64,000 nt of DNA from Salvia splendens (taxonomy: Eukaryota; Streptophyta; Magnoliopsida; Lamiales; Lamiaceae). Of this stretch, positions 28,909-41,677 are shown in pieces; within the stretch, counting starts at the first letter, position 1, and every line of letters begins with the position of its first letter. The notes under the pieces were generated by a model. That model was not told the origin of the DNA. It saw nothing but the letters and a program-made list of their open reading frames with translations, and made no database searches. The stretch lies in assembly GCF_004379255.2 (NCBI RefSeq), contig NC_056040.1, positions 2,832,257 to 2,896,256 of the forward strand. Direction: 5' to 3'. The position numbers and the translations under genes are program-made.

Positions 28909-30168
28909 ATGGACGAATTTAACCCGACGGATGCGGAGATAATCCTTGAGTATCTGATGAAGAAGACCAACAATGAGGCGTTTCACACCGACATGATCAG
29001 TCCGGTTCATTTCTATGCTTTCACTCCAGATTATCTTTCTGGTAAATTTCTATTTTCTTTTTTTTATCAGTATTATTTCTCGCTCATTTCGCCTCTTTCT
29101 TCAGATTGAGTGATTATAGCTTTTCATGATTCAATTTTCGACAACTTTTAGATGTTTTTGCTCGAATCGAAATCTTGTATTTGAGTAATTTCAGATCTTA
29201 ATCGTAAGTATATATGATTATGCGATATTTTTTAAACAAATTACATGTATGCTTCATTAAACAAAAGTAGCAATGACTGTTTTATTTAACTTTTAATTGT
29301 AATCAACGAAGATTATGTGCTTCTTGTGAATCAGTGTAGTTTTTCTTCCGTTTATCCTCTCTGTTTCTAGGGATCCTCTGTTTCTGAAACTGCACTAATT
29401 AGTTAGTATACTAGTATTTTTTATTTGTTCTATTTCTGCTATAAATTGATTTTTTTCTACTGTTGATTATTTTAGTATTAGTATTTAAATGGCGGATTTT
29501 CAGCTACAATGAAATATAGCTGAAATATGGCATAGATGCAGAGTGGTAGTGAAACCAATCCTCTAATAATTTGCAATATAGTTATATAGTATGGTGCAGA
29601 AATGTATAGAGCAAGTGGAGACAGAGTGTGGTATTACTTCACACAAAGAAGGAGAAAGCATAGACGCGGTAATGTGGTGGACAGGACAGCAGCGGGTGGA
29701 TATTGGGATAGAGTTACTGCTCCCAAAGATATCATGCATAATCGAAGAGTTATTGGTTCGTGCAGGCTGTTCGCCTACTTCACAGGGAAACGTCGAGATT
29801 CTGTCAGGACTGATTGGATGATGCAAGAATTCACAGCACCAGAGAATCGCGCGAGGGTAAGTATTTTCTTTTGTGGTTGTAGATTTTTGGTTCTAACTTG
29901 TGTCGTTGTTGTTTGTTGTGTTCATATCAAATGGAGATTGTCGTGGTTGTTGGGAAGGCACGACGATCCATTGTTTGGGGTGGATTTAGTAGTGAATTTA
30001 GAATTGTTAAGATGTTAAAATCTGGTGTAACATGTATTGATCCACATTGTTGTGTTGTGCAAGCAGATGAAAGCTTTGGTTGTGTGTAAGATGTATAAGA
30101 ACGAAACCCGGAGATCAAGAAAAAGAAACCATGATGGAGAGGCGAACAACAACCCCGGCCTAGGCTGA
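28909..30168 (+). CDS. Divergent NAC-domain protein, tandem copy 1
   Basis: Three exons (28909-29041, 29600-29856, 30067-30168) follow the classic NAC intron positions and give 163 aa. NAC proteins are plant transcription factors that bind DNA as dimers. Subdomain A is eroded (MDEFNPTDAEIILEYL, without LPPGFRF). Subdomain C reads VWYYFTQRRRKHRRG instead of EWYFFTPRDRKY, D reads AAGGYWDRVTAPKDI, and E reads TDWMMQEF then VVCKMYK. There is no activation tail beyond a short basic end (SRKRNHDGE). A second intron option near 30350 would give another C-terminus. The domain is complete enough to fold, but DNA contact residues differ, so it may be a diverged or decaying member. It is a tandem duplicate of 31401-32994. 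Confidence 0.72.
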
Positions 30169-31400
30169 AATTGATGAAACATGAAGGGTTAATGTTTCTT
30201 TATCAGAACAGTCATTGAGATGGAAACTTATTCAGATCATTTCCAATTGTGATTTTACTAATCTTGAATATCATAATATCTTATTATTAGTCTCTACTTG
30301 AATTTTGATGTTACTAATCTTGAATGTGCATGTTTTGGTTGTGATTGCAGGTGAAGGACAAGCAGTGAATCAGTTGTGTTGTTGTAGCTCATAATGACAT
30401 ATTATTTGTTTTTCATTTTTTGTTTGTAAAGATTGATTGAGGTTAACAGAACATTAAAATTAGGATCATAATTCTAATAATCGGAGATTAGTTCTGTGTG
30501 GACAAAAACTACAGTCACAATAGTATAATGTACTTATTGAGTTGTATACTACTGGAGTACTACTTTTTCTACCAATAGATTTTTTATTCCCATTTAATTG
30601 AATTGTACTACTACAGTCATAATTCTAATAATCAGAGATTTGTTCTGTGTGGACAAAATTTTATTACAGTGGTAGTATAATGCATTGAATTGTATGCAAC
30701 TTCCTGCAAAATTAATTCTATTTTATTTTTAGTTGTAATTGACATGGACATATTAAATTGAAGTTCATGGACCTCAGAAAATATTTTCAATTGCACGTAT
30801 CAAAATTGTACCTTAAACAATTCGCGGAAAAAAGAAATGTTCTCTCTTTTTAAAATTTGTCTCATACTACTATCGATTAATCATGGACAAAAGAGTGCAT
30901 TTTTTTAGGTAGATTATAGTTTCAAGTACAGTTGGTATTTTGTATTGATTCTCCTAATAGCATTCACAATACCGCCCATGAATTCGCCCTATAAACTCCT
31001 CATTTCCCCCTTGCCACGTAGTCAAAGCACCTGCTTATTTCACCACTGTTTTTATTTTTTTATAATAAAATAAAGTAGCAAAATAACATAAATTTAAGAA
31101 CATTAGCCCATCCTTATTTCACCATCATTTTCATGATATTGAAATACTAAAAAAAGTACAACAAGAAATAAACTAACAAAAATTACAAGTAAAAGTGAAC
31201 TTTAATAGAAAAGGCGGGAAAAGCCTAACTAACTTCAAACTGTGGAAACTGTGTATATATATGTGTATATGAGCAGAGCTGAGTTGAAAAGTACTGTATT
31301 CAAGTTCGACAAATCACCCCCAAAACCGAGCCTCACTAAGCCGCCACTTTCGCATCTCAATTGCGCCGGCGCCGGCGATAAAGCGAGTGGTGTTGGATCC
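30169..31400. other. Inter-NAC spacer
   Basis: This contains the 3' part of copy 1 and the AT-rich upstream region of copy 2. TAA-TAGCATTCACAATACCGCCC at about 30957 resembles the left end of a Harbinger MITE, but no partner end was found. AAAAGGCGGGAAAAGCCTAACTAACT (about 31209) also precedes copy 1 (about 28733) and marks the duplicated promoter. Confidence 0.45.
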
Positions 31401-32994
31401 ATGGATGAGTTACCTCCGGGTCGCGTATTTAACCCGTCGGATGAGGAGATAATCCGTGAGTATCTGACGAGGAAAAACAACGAGGAGGGGTTTCACACCA
31501 ACATGATCCATACGGTTAATTTTTATGATTTCGATCCAGATTATCTCTCTGGTAAATTTCTAGTTTCTTTTTTTATCTGTACTATTTCGTGATTATTGCT
31601 TTTCATGATTCAATTTTCTGTTCTAATCGAAGTCTTGTACTCCATTTGAGTAGTTTCAGATCTGAATCATCTTCAAAGTAAATCTCATGCCTCTATTACT
31701 ATGACTGAATGTATTTCTTGAATAAAAGTAGATAATGCGACAGATTTTAAGCAAATTTCGTGTAATATTTCACTAATTTTATCCAGCAATGACTGTTTTA
31801 TTTAAATTTAAATTTTAATCAACGAAGATTATGTGTTTCTTGTGAATCAGTGTAGTCTTTGTTTCTGAATCTGCACTGATTAGTTAGCACTATGTTTTAT
31901 TTCTTCTTTTTCTGCTATAAATTGATTATTTTTTCTAGTGTTAATACACTTGCGTTTCTTATTTAAATCACTATTCTTTAAGTAAATCATCTTGAGCCAT
32001 ATATGCGTTGCTTTGCACTAAGCGAAAAAGACTATTTCAATGATGTTTATCCATAGTAAATAAGAGTTTGATGTTTGAATACCACCTGTAAATAATCCAA
32101 GGAACATGACATTGCAAAGTGGTAGTGAAACCAATCCTCTAATAATTTGTACTCGGAGTTGATAGTTTTTTTTTTTTTTTACTTTTATGGCTTAGACAAG
32201 TAGTAGTATCAGTTTTGTGTTGCTGTGTTTGGTGCAGGAATACATGGAGCAAGTGGAAACGGAGTGTGGTATTTCTTCACAAAGAGAAAGAGAAGTAATA
32301 GACCCATTACTGTGGTGGACAGGAGAGCAGGGAATGGAGATTGGAAGGTTGTTGATGTTGTTAAAGATATCATGCATGATGGACGAAGAATTGGGGCGCG
32401 CAGTTCGTTTGCCTACTTCACAGGGCCATATCGAAAAACTGTTAGGACTGATTGGATGATGAGAGAATTCACAGCACCAGAAATCGAAGTGAGGGTAAGT
32501 AATTTCTTTTGTGGTTATAGAATTTTGTCGTCTTGGTTATAGTATGCTTGAGGCGGTTGTTGTTTGCTGCGTTCATATCAAATGAAGATTGTCGGAGTTG
32601 TTGTGAAGACACGGTGATGATCCGTTGTTTGGGTTGGATTTAGTAGTGAATCTAGAATTTGAATCTATTGTTAATACGCTTAATAATCTGATGTACTAAC
32701 ATCTGTTGATCACATGTGGTGTGCAAGCAGTTTGATGATTGGGTTGTGTGTAAGATGTACGAGTACAAGTCAATCAGTAAAAGAGGCAACTGTAGTTCGA
32801 TCCCTGATGTGGTGAATGAAGCCGGGAGTTCAAGAAAAAGAAACCATGACGGAGAAGAGAAAGATGGAAAGGCACAACACAAACGTCGTGTGAATAGCGC
32901 AACTGCAACTGCAACTGCAAGCGCAAGGTTTGAATGTTTTAAGCTAATAAACAAATTCAAAATTGATGAAAGCATGAAATGTTGTGTTTCTTAG
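31401..32994 (+). CDS. Divergent NAC-domain protein, tandem copy 2
   Basis: Three exons (31401-31551, 32238-32494, 32731-32994) give about 223 aa. Exon 2 is 257 bp, the same as in copy 1. Subdomain A is better kept (MDELPPGRVFNPSDEEIIRE). C reads GVWYFFTKRKRSNRP, and D has lost the GYWK motif (NGDWKVVDVVKDI). E reads TDWMMREF then FDDWVVCKMYEY, followed by a basic SRKRNHDGEEK and an Ala-Thr repeat (about residues 190-200). An in-frame ATG at about 31269 would add 44 residues; I chose 31401 because it aligns with copy 1. An alternative splice from about 32928 to 33127 would stop at once. It may act as a NAC regulator, but target binding is uncertain. Confidence 0.75.
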
Positions 32995-33937
32995 TATGAT
33001 TTGTTACTTCTAATGTTTCTTTATCAGATTCAGTCAATATAACAGTTATATCATATTGCCTTCTTATTTGTACTAATAACTTTTTCACTAATCTAAATGT
33101 GCACTTTTTCTGGTTGTAATTTGCAGGTGAATGGACAAGATTTGAGGAGCATAGTTCTAAATGTGCAATTTTTTTTGGTTGTAATTACAACCAGCATTAA
33201 AATTAGGAGCATAGTTCTAAAATAGAGATCATTTCGGTATAGAACAAAGACTCCAGTGAGTCATGATTCTATATTTTTAATACTTTTGGGACTTGTTTGT
33301 TGCAAAGTCCTTGGCGCATGACCAACTCACACATGTAGTATATTTTTACCGATTGTGCTTAATAACTGAATCGTTTCAAAAGACGGAGGGACGATTCAAA
33401 AGTTCTTACTTTTTAAAGACGGAGGCAATACAAGATAATAATCATATTTCTTAAATTGGAACATCAGCACTATACAATAAGATGTATAGAAATTATATTT
33501 TCTTGTCCGAAAATAAATGTCATACTTTTCATTTCCATAAAAAAATATCATATTTCTTATTTTTTTGGAAAAATTCTGTCACATTAATATAAAAAACAGT
33601 ACTATATTTTGGTAGTATAAAGTTTAATCTTGATAGAATGTAGTAATATATACAACAATATTTAATTTTAGTAACTAATGCAATTACAAAAAAGACACTC
33701 CTACAATTAATCTACTCTCATCTCATTTACTGATTAACTTTGAAATGCAGTAATATGTTATCATTATAATTAAGGAAAAACTAACAAAATTGCTGGAAAA
33801 GCAAATTACAGAAATGCAATAAGAACCCGAACAAGAGACAAAGATCAAACTTTTGGATCGAAAAATGCCGAAAATTGGGCACTTTTCATAACTCGTATCA
33901 TCAAAAATTTAATCAAACAAAAAAGAAGAGTAATCAA
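32995..33937. other. Intergenic DNA
   Basis: NAC copy 2 downstream sequence gives way to AT-rich DNA. I see nothing else up to the stop codon of PNO1. Confidence 0.5.
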
Positions 33938-34645
33938 TCAAAACCTTTCAGCAAGGCGCGCGGTGACTGCTCTCAGCTTCGAATAAACCTTCGCAGCAGG
34001 GGATCCCAAAATCAAGCTACAAAGCGAATCCCTCGCGACCTTGATATTAGCAAACGATCCAAGCAAATGAATCTTCGAATCCGCAATCACAATCCTTGTC
34101 CTCGTCGAATTCTCAATCGCGAATTTCGTTTTCCCCCCTTTTCCGCTCAATCGCCCGATTGCTCGCGACAAGTGCTCGCCTTTCAGCGTCTTCACATCCT
34201 TGATCTCGAACGATTCGACGTAGAGCTCGTCCATCCGGAGCAGCGCGACGGCGTCGATGACGTCGAATCCGAGCATGAAGGCGTGCACGAAGTCGGCGCA
34301 CTTCTGGAGGTTGCTGACGTCGGGGGTGTCGGTGCGGGTCTTGAGCTCGACGCGGCGCGCCTTGAGATTCATCCGGATGTCGATCTTCATCTCGTCGTAG
34401 ATCGGGGTGTAGATCTCGAGCCAGGCTTTTTTGAGAGGAGTGTAGCGGTGCGGCGGGACGGAGATTTTGCGGAATTGGATCTGGCCGTCGGAGATTTCGT
34501 GCGCCTTGAGCGGCCGGAAATTAGGTTTCTGTGCGAATAGGACCTGCGGCTTCCTCGGAGGAGGGGCTGCGGCTGCGGCTTCGACGTCCATGGCGGAGGG
34601 AGAAGTAGAGGCGGCGGTGGCGATTTCGGCCGACGGATTTTCCAT
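33938..34645 (-). CDS. PNO1: RNA-binding protein PNO1 (partner of NOB1, Dim2)
   Basis: A single uninterrupted 235-aa frame begins MENPSAEIATAAST. After an Ala/Pro-rich N-terminus come the conserved PNFRPLKAHEISDGQ and RKISVPPHRYTPLKKAW blocks. A first degenerate KH module follows (about 85-150), then a second KH domain with GRLSGKGGKTKFAIE (about 170) and the ending KLRAVTARLAERF. Pno1/Dim2 binds the 3' end of 18S precursor rRNA, recruits the Nob1 nuclease and helps dimethylation, in nucleolus and cytoplasm. The length matches plant orthologues. The GC-rich CDS produces long open frames on the opposite strand, which I regard as shadows. Confidence 0.93.
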   Translation of the reverse strand: MENPSAEIATAASTSPSAMDVEAAAAAPPPRKPQVLFAQKPNFRPLKAHEISDGQIQFRKISVPPHRYTPLKKAWLEIYTPIYDEMKIDIRMNLKARRVELKTRTDTPDVSNLQKCADFVHAFMLGFDVIDAVALLRMDELYVESFEIKDVKTLKGEHLSRAIGRLSGKGGKTKFAIENSTRTRIVIADSKIHLLGSFANIKVARDSLCSLILGSPAAKVYSKLRAVTARLAERF

Positions 34646-35382
34646 TTTGTGAGAGAGGGAATGTGAAGAACGGAGACGGCTAGGGTTTTTGTTTCACAAG
34701 GGGTTTTTGCTTTGGTTATGATTGGCATATAAATATAGGAGCAATTGTTTTTGGCATATGTCTTTTTTATTTTTAATGTTCAAACTAAATACGTTTGTTT
34801 CTATTTTCCTTTTTTTTAGGTGTATATGTTCTTTTGTTACATTTTGTACATACCATGTTATGAATGTGAATTGGTTTTATCCTTAATTGGAGTAAGCTAA
34901 TGATTCCCATCATTAGTTTTAAATCATATTTCATCGTTAAATAACATCAAGTAAATTTGGTGTAAAATATGTTATTAAGTCACATTAATTTGCAATGGTT
35001 AATTAGTCTCCTAAAATTTGTCCACACCCATTCTTTTTAATTTTTTCATATTTTACTAATTTCATAAATATTTTTATGACACGTACACTTTACCATTTTG
35101 TTTTCAATAACTTGTAGAAACACAAATAAATTTGAAATGCAAATTAAATTTCATACAATAAATGTGATACTATTAAAAATGAAACATCTTGATTGATGAT
35201 TTCGCATAATCACACATAACAAAAAAAAACTCAAATTTCGTTCAATTTCCCACACTCAAAACTAAAATCTACTTGAAAAATAAAAAGAATCAAAAGCAAA
35301 GAATGATCTCCTCATGACATGAGGGACCAATGTTATTTAATGCCAACATTTAGATTTCACAACAAACCTCTCAACCCCTTCT
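34646..35382. other. PNO1 upstream and methionine synthase 3' flank
   Basis: The PNO1 leader contains AAACCCTAGCC (reverse of GGCTAGGGTTT at about 34678), a telo-box-like motif common in ribosome-biogenesis gene promoters. The rest is AT-rich with no gene. Confidence 0.45.
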
Positions 35383-38300
35383 TTATGCACTGCCAAGCTT
35401 GGTTCGGAGAATCTTGCAAGCAGACACCATGTTCTCGAGGGCCGGCTTCACCTCTCCGTATTTTCGAGTCTTGAGACCGCAGTCGGGGTTCACCCACAAG
35501 ATGTTTGTCTCAAGGACCGCAAGCATCTTGTTGATCCGGTCCGCAATCTCATCCGTGGATGGGATTCTCGGGGAGTGGATGTCGTACACACCTGGCCCGA
35601 TCCCAGCTCCGTACTTGACTCCCTCGCGGAACACTGACAGCAGCTTCTCGTCCGAACGTGAGTTCTCAATGGTGATCACGTCGGCATCCATGTTGATGAT
35701 GGACTGGATGATGTCGTTGAAGTTGGAGTAGCACATGTGGGTGTGGATCTGTCAAACAAAAAACATTAGTGTAACGTTGAAGGAAATGTCGTGCATAGGA
35801 CAATAGAATCGAGACGAGACGACACACACCTGGGTGGTATCTTGGACACCAACATTGGTGATTCTGAAGGAGTGTACAGCCCAGTCCAAGTAGAAAGCAT
35901 GCTCGGATTTGCGGAGAGGCAACCCTTCTCTCAATGCAGCCTCGTCAATTTGGATCACGGTGATACCTGCCTTCTCAAGATCCTCGACTTCATCCTTAAT
36001 GGCCAAAGCAATCTGATAACATGTCTCGGATCTGCGAACAAAACCAAAATGTTAGCGGGAAAAGTAAAAACACCATCTCTCCTAACACTATGTGGTAGTT
36101 AGAAACGTTACCTCGGTTGGTCGTTTCTCACAAAAGACCAATTGAGAATGGTAACAGGGCCGGTAAGCATTCCCTTCATCGGGCGCTTGGTCATGCTCTG
36201 GGCAGCAGATGACCAGTAGACAGTCATTGGGTTGGGGCGACTGACATCACCATAAATGATTGGTGGCTTCACACATCGAGATCCATATGATTGCACCCAG
36301 CCGTTTGCTGTGAAGGCAAAACCAGATAGTTGCTCTCCGAAGTACTCAACCATATCATTTCTCTGGAATTTAGACAGCCAAAGGACACGAGGTAATGTTA
36401 AAACAAACACTTTAGTAGCTATATCTAACTAATAGTACTCGTTACCCAAAATATTAAGAATGATTAATTTTCAGAGAATGGCCTTAGAATAAGCTCACCT
36501 CTGGTTCTCCGTGAACAAGAACATCAATGTCAAGCTCTTCTTGAAGCTTGACAACCTTGTTGATCTCCTCTTTGATGGCCTTATCATAGTCCTCCTCGGA
36601 GATCCTACAACCAAAATTTGAGCCTTTTATAAAAGGATTTGAATGCATTTTGAGATTTCAAATGAAAATTTAAGCAAACAAGACCTACTTCTTGGCCTTG
36701 TATTCACGACGCACTCTTCTGAGCTCCACTGTCTGTGGGAAGGAACCTATAGTGGTGGTTGGAAGGATTGGAAGGTTAAGCTTCTTCTGTTGAGCATTAA
36801 GTCTGGAGGTAACATCTGTAGCACGGCGATGATCAGAACCCTTCAGTGCAGCAGCCTAGTTGAACAATAGAAGAAGGATGGTAAGTGCACAACATTTTAG
36901 CAGCAGGATGCCTAAAAATCAAAGTGAAAATTATAAATATTCACTTACAGCCTTTTGGACAGCTTCATTGTTCACCCTAGGTGAAGATTTCCTAGATGCC
37001 TGAGCCGTAGCATTGGCTGAGAAGTATGCCTAAATGAACCAAATGAGCATAAGTACTATATAAACTAATATCAAGATAAATGTGTATAATCTAAAAAGAT
37101 TTATGATCCACTTATTATGCGTCTCTATTAAAATTCAGAGGTTAGGAATCACATACCTCATCCTTCTGACCAGTCAATGCCTTTGCCAATGCATTCACTT
37201 CAACAACCTTTTGAGCTGCAAATGCGAGCCATGATTTAATTTCTTGGTCCAACTTAGTCTCATTTACTAGATCTACCGCAGTATGGAGAAGCGAGCATGA
37301 GGTAGACACAACAAGTTTATCTGCATGGGTAGTAAAACAATCAAATTAGATAACCACCTTAAAGAAACTTAAAACGTTGTATGTAGGTGTTCATTAAAGT
37401 ACCCTTTCCCACTATGCTTTCAAGAGACTGCAGGGTGGAGAGGGATGCATCCAGATCATTAGCCCAGATGTTCCTTCCGTCAACAACTCCAGCAAAGAGG
37501 TATTTTCCAGATGGAAAACCACCCTTGATTAAATCAAGGGTCTGGGTTCCACGAACCAAATCAAAGCCAAAACCAGAAACTCCACTCAATGAGGTAAGGG
37601 TTTTGAATGCAGCCCCGGGAATGTCAGCAAAATAAGTCTCAACTAGAACCTCAACACCAGACAAAGCTGATTGCAGGTCAGCATATGCCTTTGTGAATGC
37701 TTCCAACTGGTGAGACTCGAGATCCTTAACTAAGGTGGGCTCATCAAACTGAATCCAAGATGCACCGGCAGCCTTCAGCTCAGCAATAACTTCCCTGCCA
37801 GGATTTTGCACATCAATTCAAAATTCTTAAATGATCTAAAAGGTGAGAGGATCTTGATATGAGAATCATTGGGTTGACATTTTCTCACTTGTAGATTGGA
37901 AGAATTTTGTCAAGAAGAGAAAGAAGAGGGAATGTTTTATCGACACCCTTGGCAGGTTTGGAAAGCAACAAGTATGAAACAGGACCAACAAGAACTGGAA
38001 CAGTATCAACACCTTGCTGCATGATAGGACAGAAAACACATCAGATGGCAACAAACAACATCATGAACATTTAAACTTAATATCAATATTCATTATTGAC
38101 GGCTTTGTGGGAAATGATAGAGATCATACCGCCTTAGCTTCTTTGTATTCATTAACGGCTTTATGGGAAGCATAAGAAAAATTCACATCAGGTCCCAATT
38201 CTGGGACAATGAAGTGGCTGTGGACAAATAAAGCAACAAAATTAGCAAATAAACATCAGAAGTGTAATGCAACTTTTGTTTCTCTAAGAAGATTATTCAT

Positions 38301-38662
38301 CACTTCACTTACTAGTTGGTATCAAACCACTTGGTCATCTCCATAGCAGGAACAGAGTCGTTTCCTCTGGCCATGGAGAAGAAAGTGGAGAAACCAATCT
38401 CACCACCAGTCCAGTTGTATCTTGGGGGAACAGCACCGAGCATTGCAGTTGTGTCAAGCACCTGATCATAGTATGAGAATGTGTTGCTGGGGATGTACTT
38501 GATCCCAACATCAGACATCTGCTTCCAAATGGATGCTCTGAGACCAGCTGCCACCTTTTCCAAATCCTCGGCGCTGCTCTTGCCATCCCAGAACGATTCC
38601 AAAGCGAACTTTAGCTCTCTCTTAGGGCCCATACGAGGGTATCCAACAATATGGGATGCCAT
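35383..38662 (-). CDS. Cobalamin-independent methionine synthase, tandem copy 1
   Basis: The enzyme (5-methyltetrahydropteroyltriglutamate-homocysteine methyltransferase, MetE family) makes methionine from homocysteine. Eleven exons on the minus strand: 38662-38313, 38217-38130, 38016-37889, 37794-37403, 37320-37157, 37029-36949, 36855-36689, 36604-36499, 36362-36112, 36031-35830, 35748-35383 (764 aa; family about 765). The start is [17 protein letters not shown]. The C-terminal barrel holds the zinc ligands: His647 and Cys649 in THMCYSNF, Glu671 in IENSRSDEK, and the cysteine of [11 protein letters not shown] 5'-UTR intron probably runs from about 39562 to 38667 (acceptor CCAG-ATAAA-ATG), after a GA-rich leader. 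No N-terminal transit peptide is visible, so a cytosolic form is likely. It is the tandem partner of 41678-45325. Confidence 0.95.
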
Positions 38663-39562
38663 TTTATCTGGAATACCAAATTCAATCAGTCGAATCACAT
38701 AAAAGCACAAGAGAGAACACGACCTCTCTAAATAACATGCATTGAGTTTGAAATTGTTCGGTATCTTCATTTATATAAGGTAAATGGCCTTCATTCATTT
38801 AAGGTAAATGGCATTTATCCAAGAAGTATTGAACCTTCTTTTGCCACATTACTCACATGCAACTGATCTGTATTTTAATGATCGCAATCAAAGCATATGA
38901 ATTCATTATCATGCATGATCATTTCCATGTTTACCGTATTAAAACTCACAGATCAATAAAGGAATATGCATGTTTCATAGATCAAAAAAGGAATATGCAT
39001 GTTTCACACCAATAACATCACAAGATGATTAGATTGAAAGCATCACAAATAGAAAAAGGCTTCAAAATAAATGATTCCAGATCCAAAACAAAATGGTGAA
39101 ACGATAAAACAGATCAAAACATTACATAGCAGAGAAATTTCACATCCAGATCCAAATGCAAACACTTCACTTCTAAATTAAGATCACAACTGATTCACCT
39201 CCCTTCCACCCAACATCAGCTCGTTTTCAAAATGATACGCCATCACATTCGCAACAAATCGAAATAAATAACACGACAACGAGCATGCAGCGATGATGCT
39301 CATCACTTAAAAAAAAGAGCAAAATAAAAATCACAATCAAACACGAAAAAACCTCACCGGATCAAGCAATCACGTCGGAAATCAGACGATCACGAATAAA
39401 TCGAATCGAAACCAACAGAAAATCCAAATTAAATTGAAATAGCGAAAAATGAATGGATCAACGTAATATGTAAAAGAGGTATTTTAAACAAAAAACGAGA
39501 ATTTATGTAATGATCAGATTAAAATGAACGGCACACACAGAATAGAAGCGTGGAAAGCTCAC

Positions 39563-39660
39563 CGAAGAGAGAGGCGGAACGTAGATATCTGTTTCTGGTA
39601 GAGAGAGAGAGAGAAGCGAGGCACGAGCTAAGGAGAAGGATGAACGAGCTTATTTATGGC
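39563..39660 (-). promoter_or_regulatory. Promoter and 5' UTR exon of methionine synthase copy 1
   Basis: On the minus strand a CATAAATAAG TATA-like box (plus 39650-39658) is followed by a CT-rich leader with (TC)n and then TTCG-GTGAGCT, a good splice donor at about 39562. The same arrangement occurs in copy 2. Confidence 0.55.
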
Positions 39661-39662
39661 TT

Positions 39663-40698
39663 AGGCTGAAGAGAGTTGGTGTGATTACCCACTCCCGATA
39701 ATGATGCGGAGGCCGAGTTTTTTTATAATTCTATTTGAAATTTTCAGCTTAGTTTCTGTAGATTTATTTTTACTCATCTTTTGTTTATTACTATCTCCGT
39801 CTAAGGAGGATAACCCCTTCCTTGTCCGCACTTAATTTTATATAATTTTATTTTGCGTATTAAGTGAGAAGAGAGAGTAAATAAAAGATAGTAGTGTTTT
39901 CATTTTAGTAATTTATCATTTTAATTTGGATAAACTAAAAAAGAAAATAAATAATCTTCAATTGGACATTACTATTTTTTCTCTGTGTATTGTTTGATCA
40001 AATTTCATTGTTGACTTACATTTCGTTGTCAATTTATGTATTCACTATAACTTTTATGTCTTTATTCATTTGCTTTGAAAGTTTAAATATTTTAAAAACG
40101 ATATAGATTTAAAAAACGATATTTTAAATATTTGCTTAATCATATAGATTTAAAAAAACGATATTTTGACTAGAGTGATTAAAATTTACCACTATTGAAA
40201 AAGAATAAAACCAAAATTTTCCTGAAAGTAAATACTAGTACCACATATACTAGCGTCGAGCGGTCCTGATTAAAAAATATTTAAACCTGAGGAAAAAGTA
40301 TTCATAAAGAAAGAGACAAATAAAAGCACAAGCTAATAAACAGGGATTTCATGTTTGGTGGGTGAAAGGTGAAAGCCAAGCGAGGGAAAATGATATTCTA
40401 GGTATACCAAATTTTAAAATAGAAGTATTCTTTTACATGGAGTACTACGTATTTTAGTTGATCATCAGTAATCATCACCTCTTATTGTACTACTAACTTG
40501 GAGCTATTTTTTTTATCATCTATTTTGATTCTAATACTACATTTAAAATTTATTAACACTAGCATTTTTAAAAAAAATTAAAAATAAAATAAATGATGTT
40601 AAACATGGATAAGAGTAATACTCATATAAAATACTATTGCATATCATTTCCCACTTTTATATTATAATTTAAAGTAAAGGTCAAAATTGGTTCTACAA
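39663..40698. other. Intergenic DNA between the methionine synthase genes
   Basis: AT-rich, no coding potential; nothing recognised. Confidence 0.5.
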
Positions 40699-41402
40699 TT
40701 TTGGTCATAAACTTTATCTTTTGAATTTAATCTCAATTTTGATCAAATTAGATTATTAATTATGATTTTTTTACTCCCAAATTATTTCCTTGATTATTTT
40801 AATAAATATTCATTTAAAATATGAAATAATTAATAGATTAGGATTCCCCACTTATTTTTCTGCTTGTCAGCTCCACTCCTATAATCAACAAAAATTATAG
40901 TTCAATAAACAACAATTACAATCCCTAAATGCTTGAAACCACGTGTTCAATAGCGATAGAAAGAAAAGTGGGAAACGCGAGAAGGAAGGGAGAGGATGTA
41001 ATAAGTGGGGAACCTTAATCTATTACTCTTATTTATTTCAGATTTTAAATGAATATTTATTAAATTAATTAAGGAAATAATTAGGGAGTCAAAAATTATA
41101 CTCCCTCCGTCCCCGAATAAGAGTCGTTAATTTCCATTTTAAGTCGTCCCCCATTAAGAGTCACTCTTCATTTTTACCATAAATGGTAGTAGGCCCCACA
41201 TTTCATTAACTCACTCCACTCACATTTTATTATAAAACCAATATAAAAATGTGAGTCCTACATTCCACTAACTTTTTCAACCAACTTTTCTCTACATTTC
41301 TTAAAACTCGTGCCCGGTCAAAGAGCGACTCCTATAAGGGGACGGAGGGAGTAATTAATAGTCTAATTTGATTAAAATTGAGATTAAATCCGTTGACCAA
41401 AA
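40699..41402. mobile_element. Foldback/long-TIR element with a nested Stowaway in its right arm
   Basis: The left arm (about 40699-40858, with ATTTAATCTCAATTTTGATC and AATAAATATTCATTTAAAAT) is repeated in inverted orientation by the right arm (about 41005-41400). The right arm is interrupted by 41101-41351. Without the insert the element is about 450 bp with roughly 150-bp TIRs. The centre contains an unrelated GC-richer spacer. Confidence 0.7.
41101..41351. mobile_element. Stowaway MITE
   Basis: It has TIRs CTCCCTCCGTCCCC...GGGGACGGAGGGAG, flanking TA on both sides (41099-41100 and 41352-41353), and a length of 251 bp: a textbook Stowaway. It is nested in the foldback element. Confidence 0.92.
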
Positions 41403-41677
41403 AAATTGAAACGACACAAAATCTGGAAACAATAATTCCTTAGAATTTCCAAAGAACAACCTGATAGAAGTACATTTATTTGGAAGCTGCTGTCACAAGG
41501 CGATCGCAATCTTCCAAATAAAAGCAGTAATATTTCAAACATCCATTAAAGAAATAGTAAAAGCAAACCCAAAACAAAACGCCCCGCGGGCACCCTACAT
41601 CTTTCTTGAACCACAGTTATAAAATTGAATAGAAAATATTTTTCATAAACTCATGAAGGTGGGAATCGGTGAGGAGC

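Noticed and set aside
30957..31060. Possible Harbinger MITE starting TAGCATTCACAATACCGCCC
   Set aside because: Only one terminus is visible; no matching right end or second TAA/TTA was found.
33875..34540. Long open frame on the plus strand opposite PNO1
   Set aside because: It is the antisense shadow of a GC-rich coding exon. The PNO1 frame has clear homology and this one has none.
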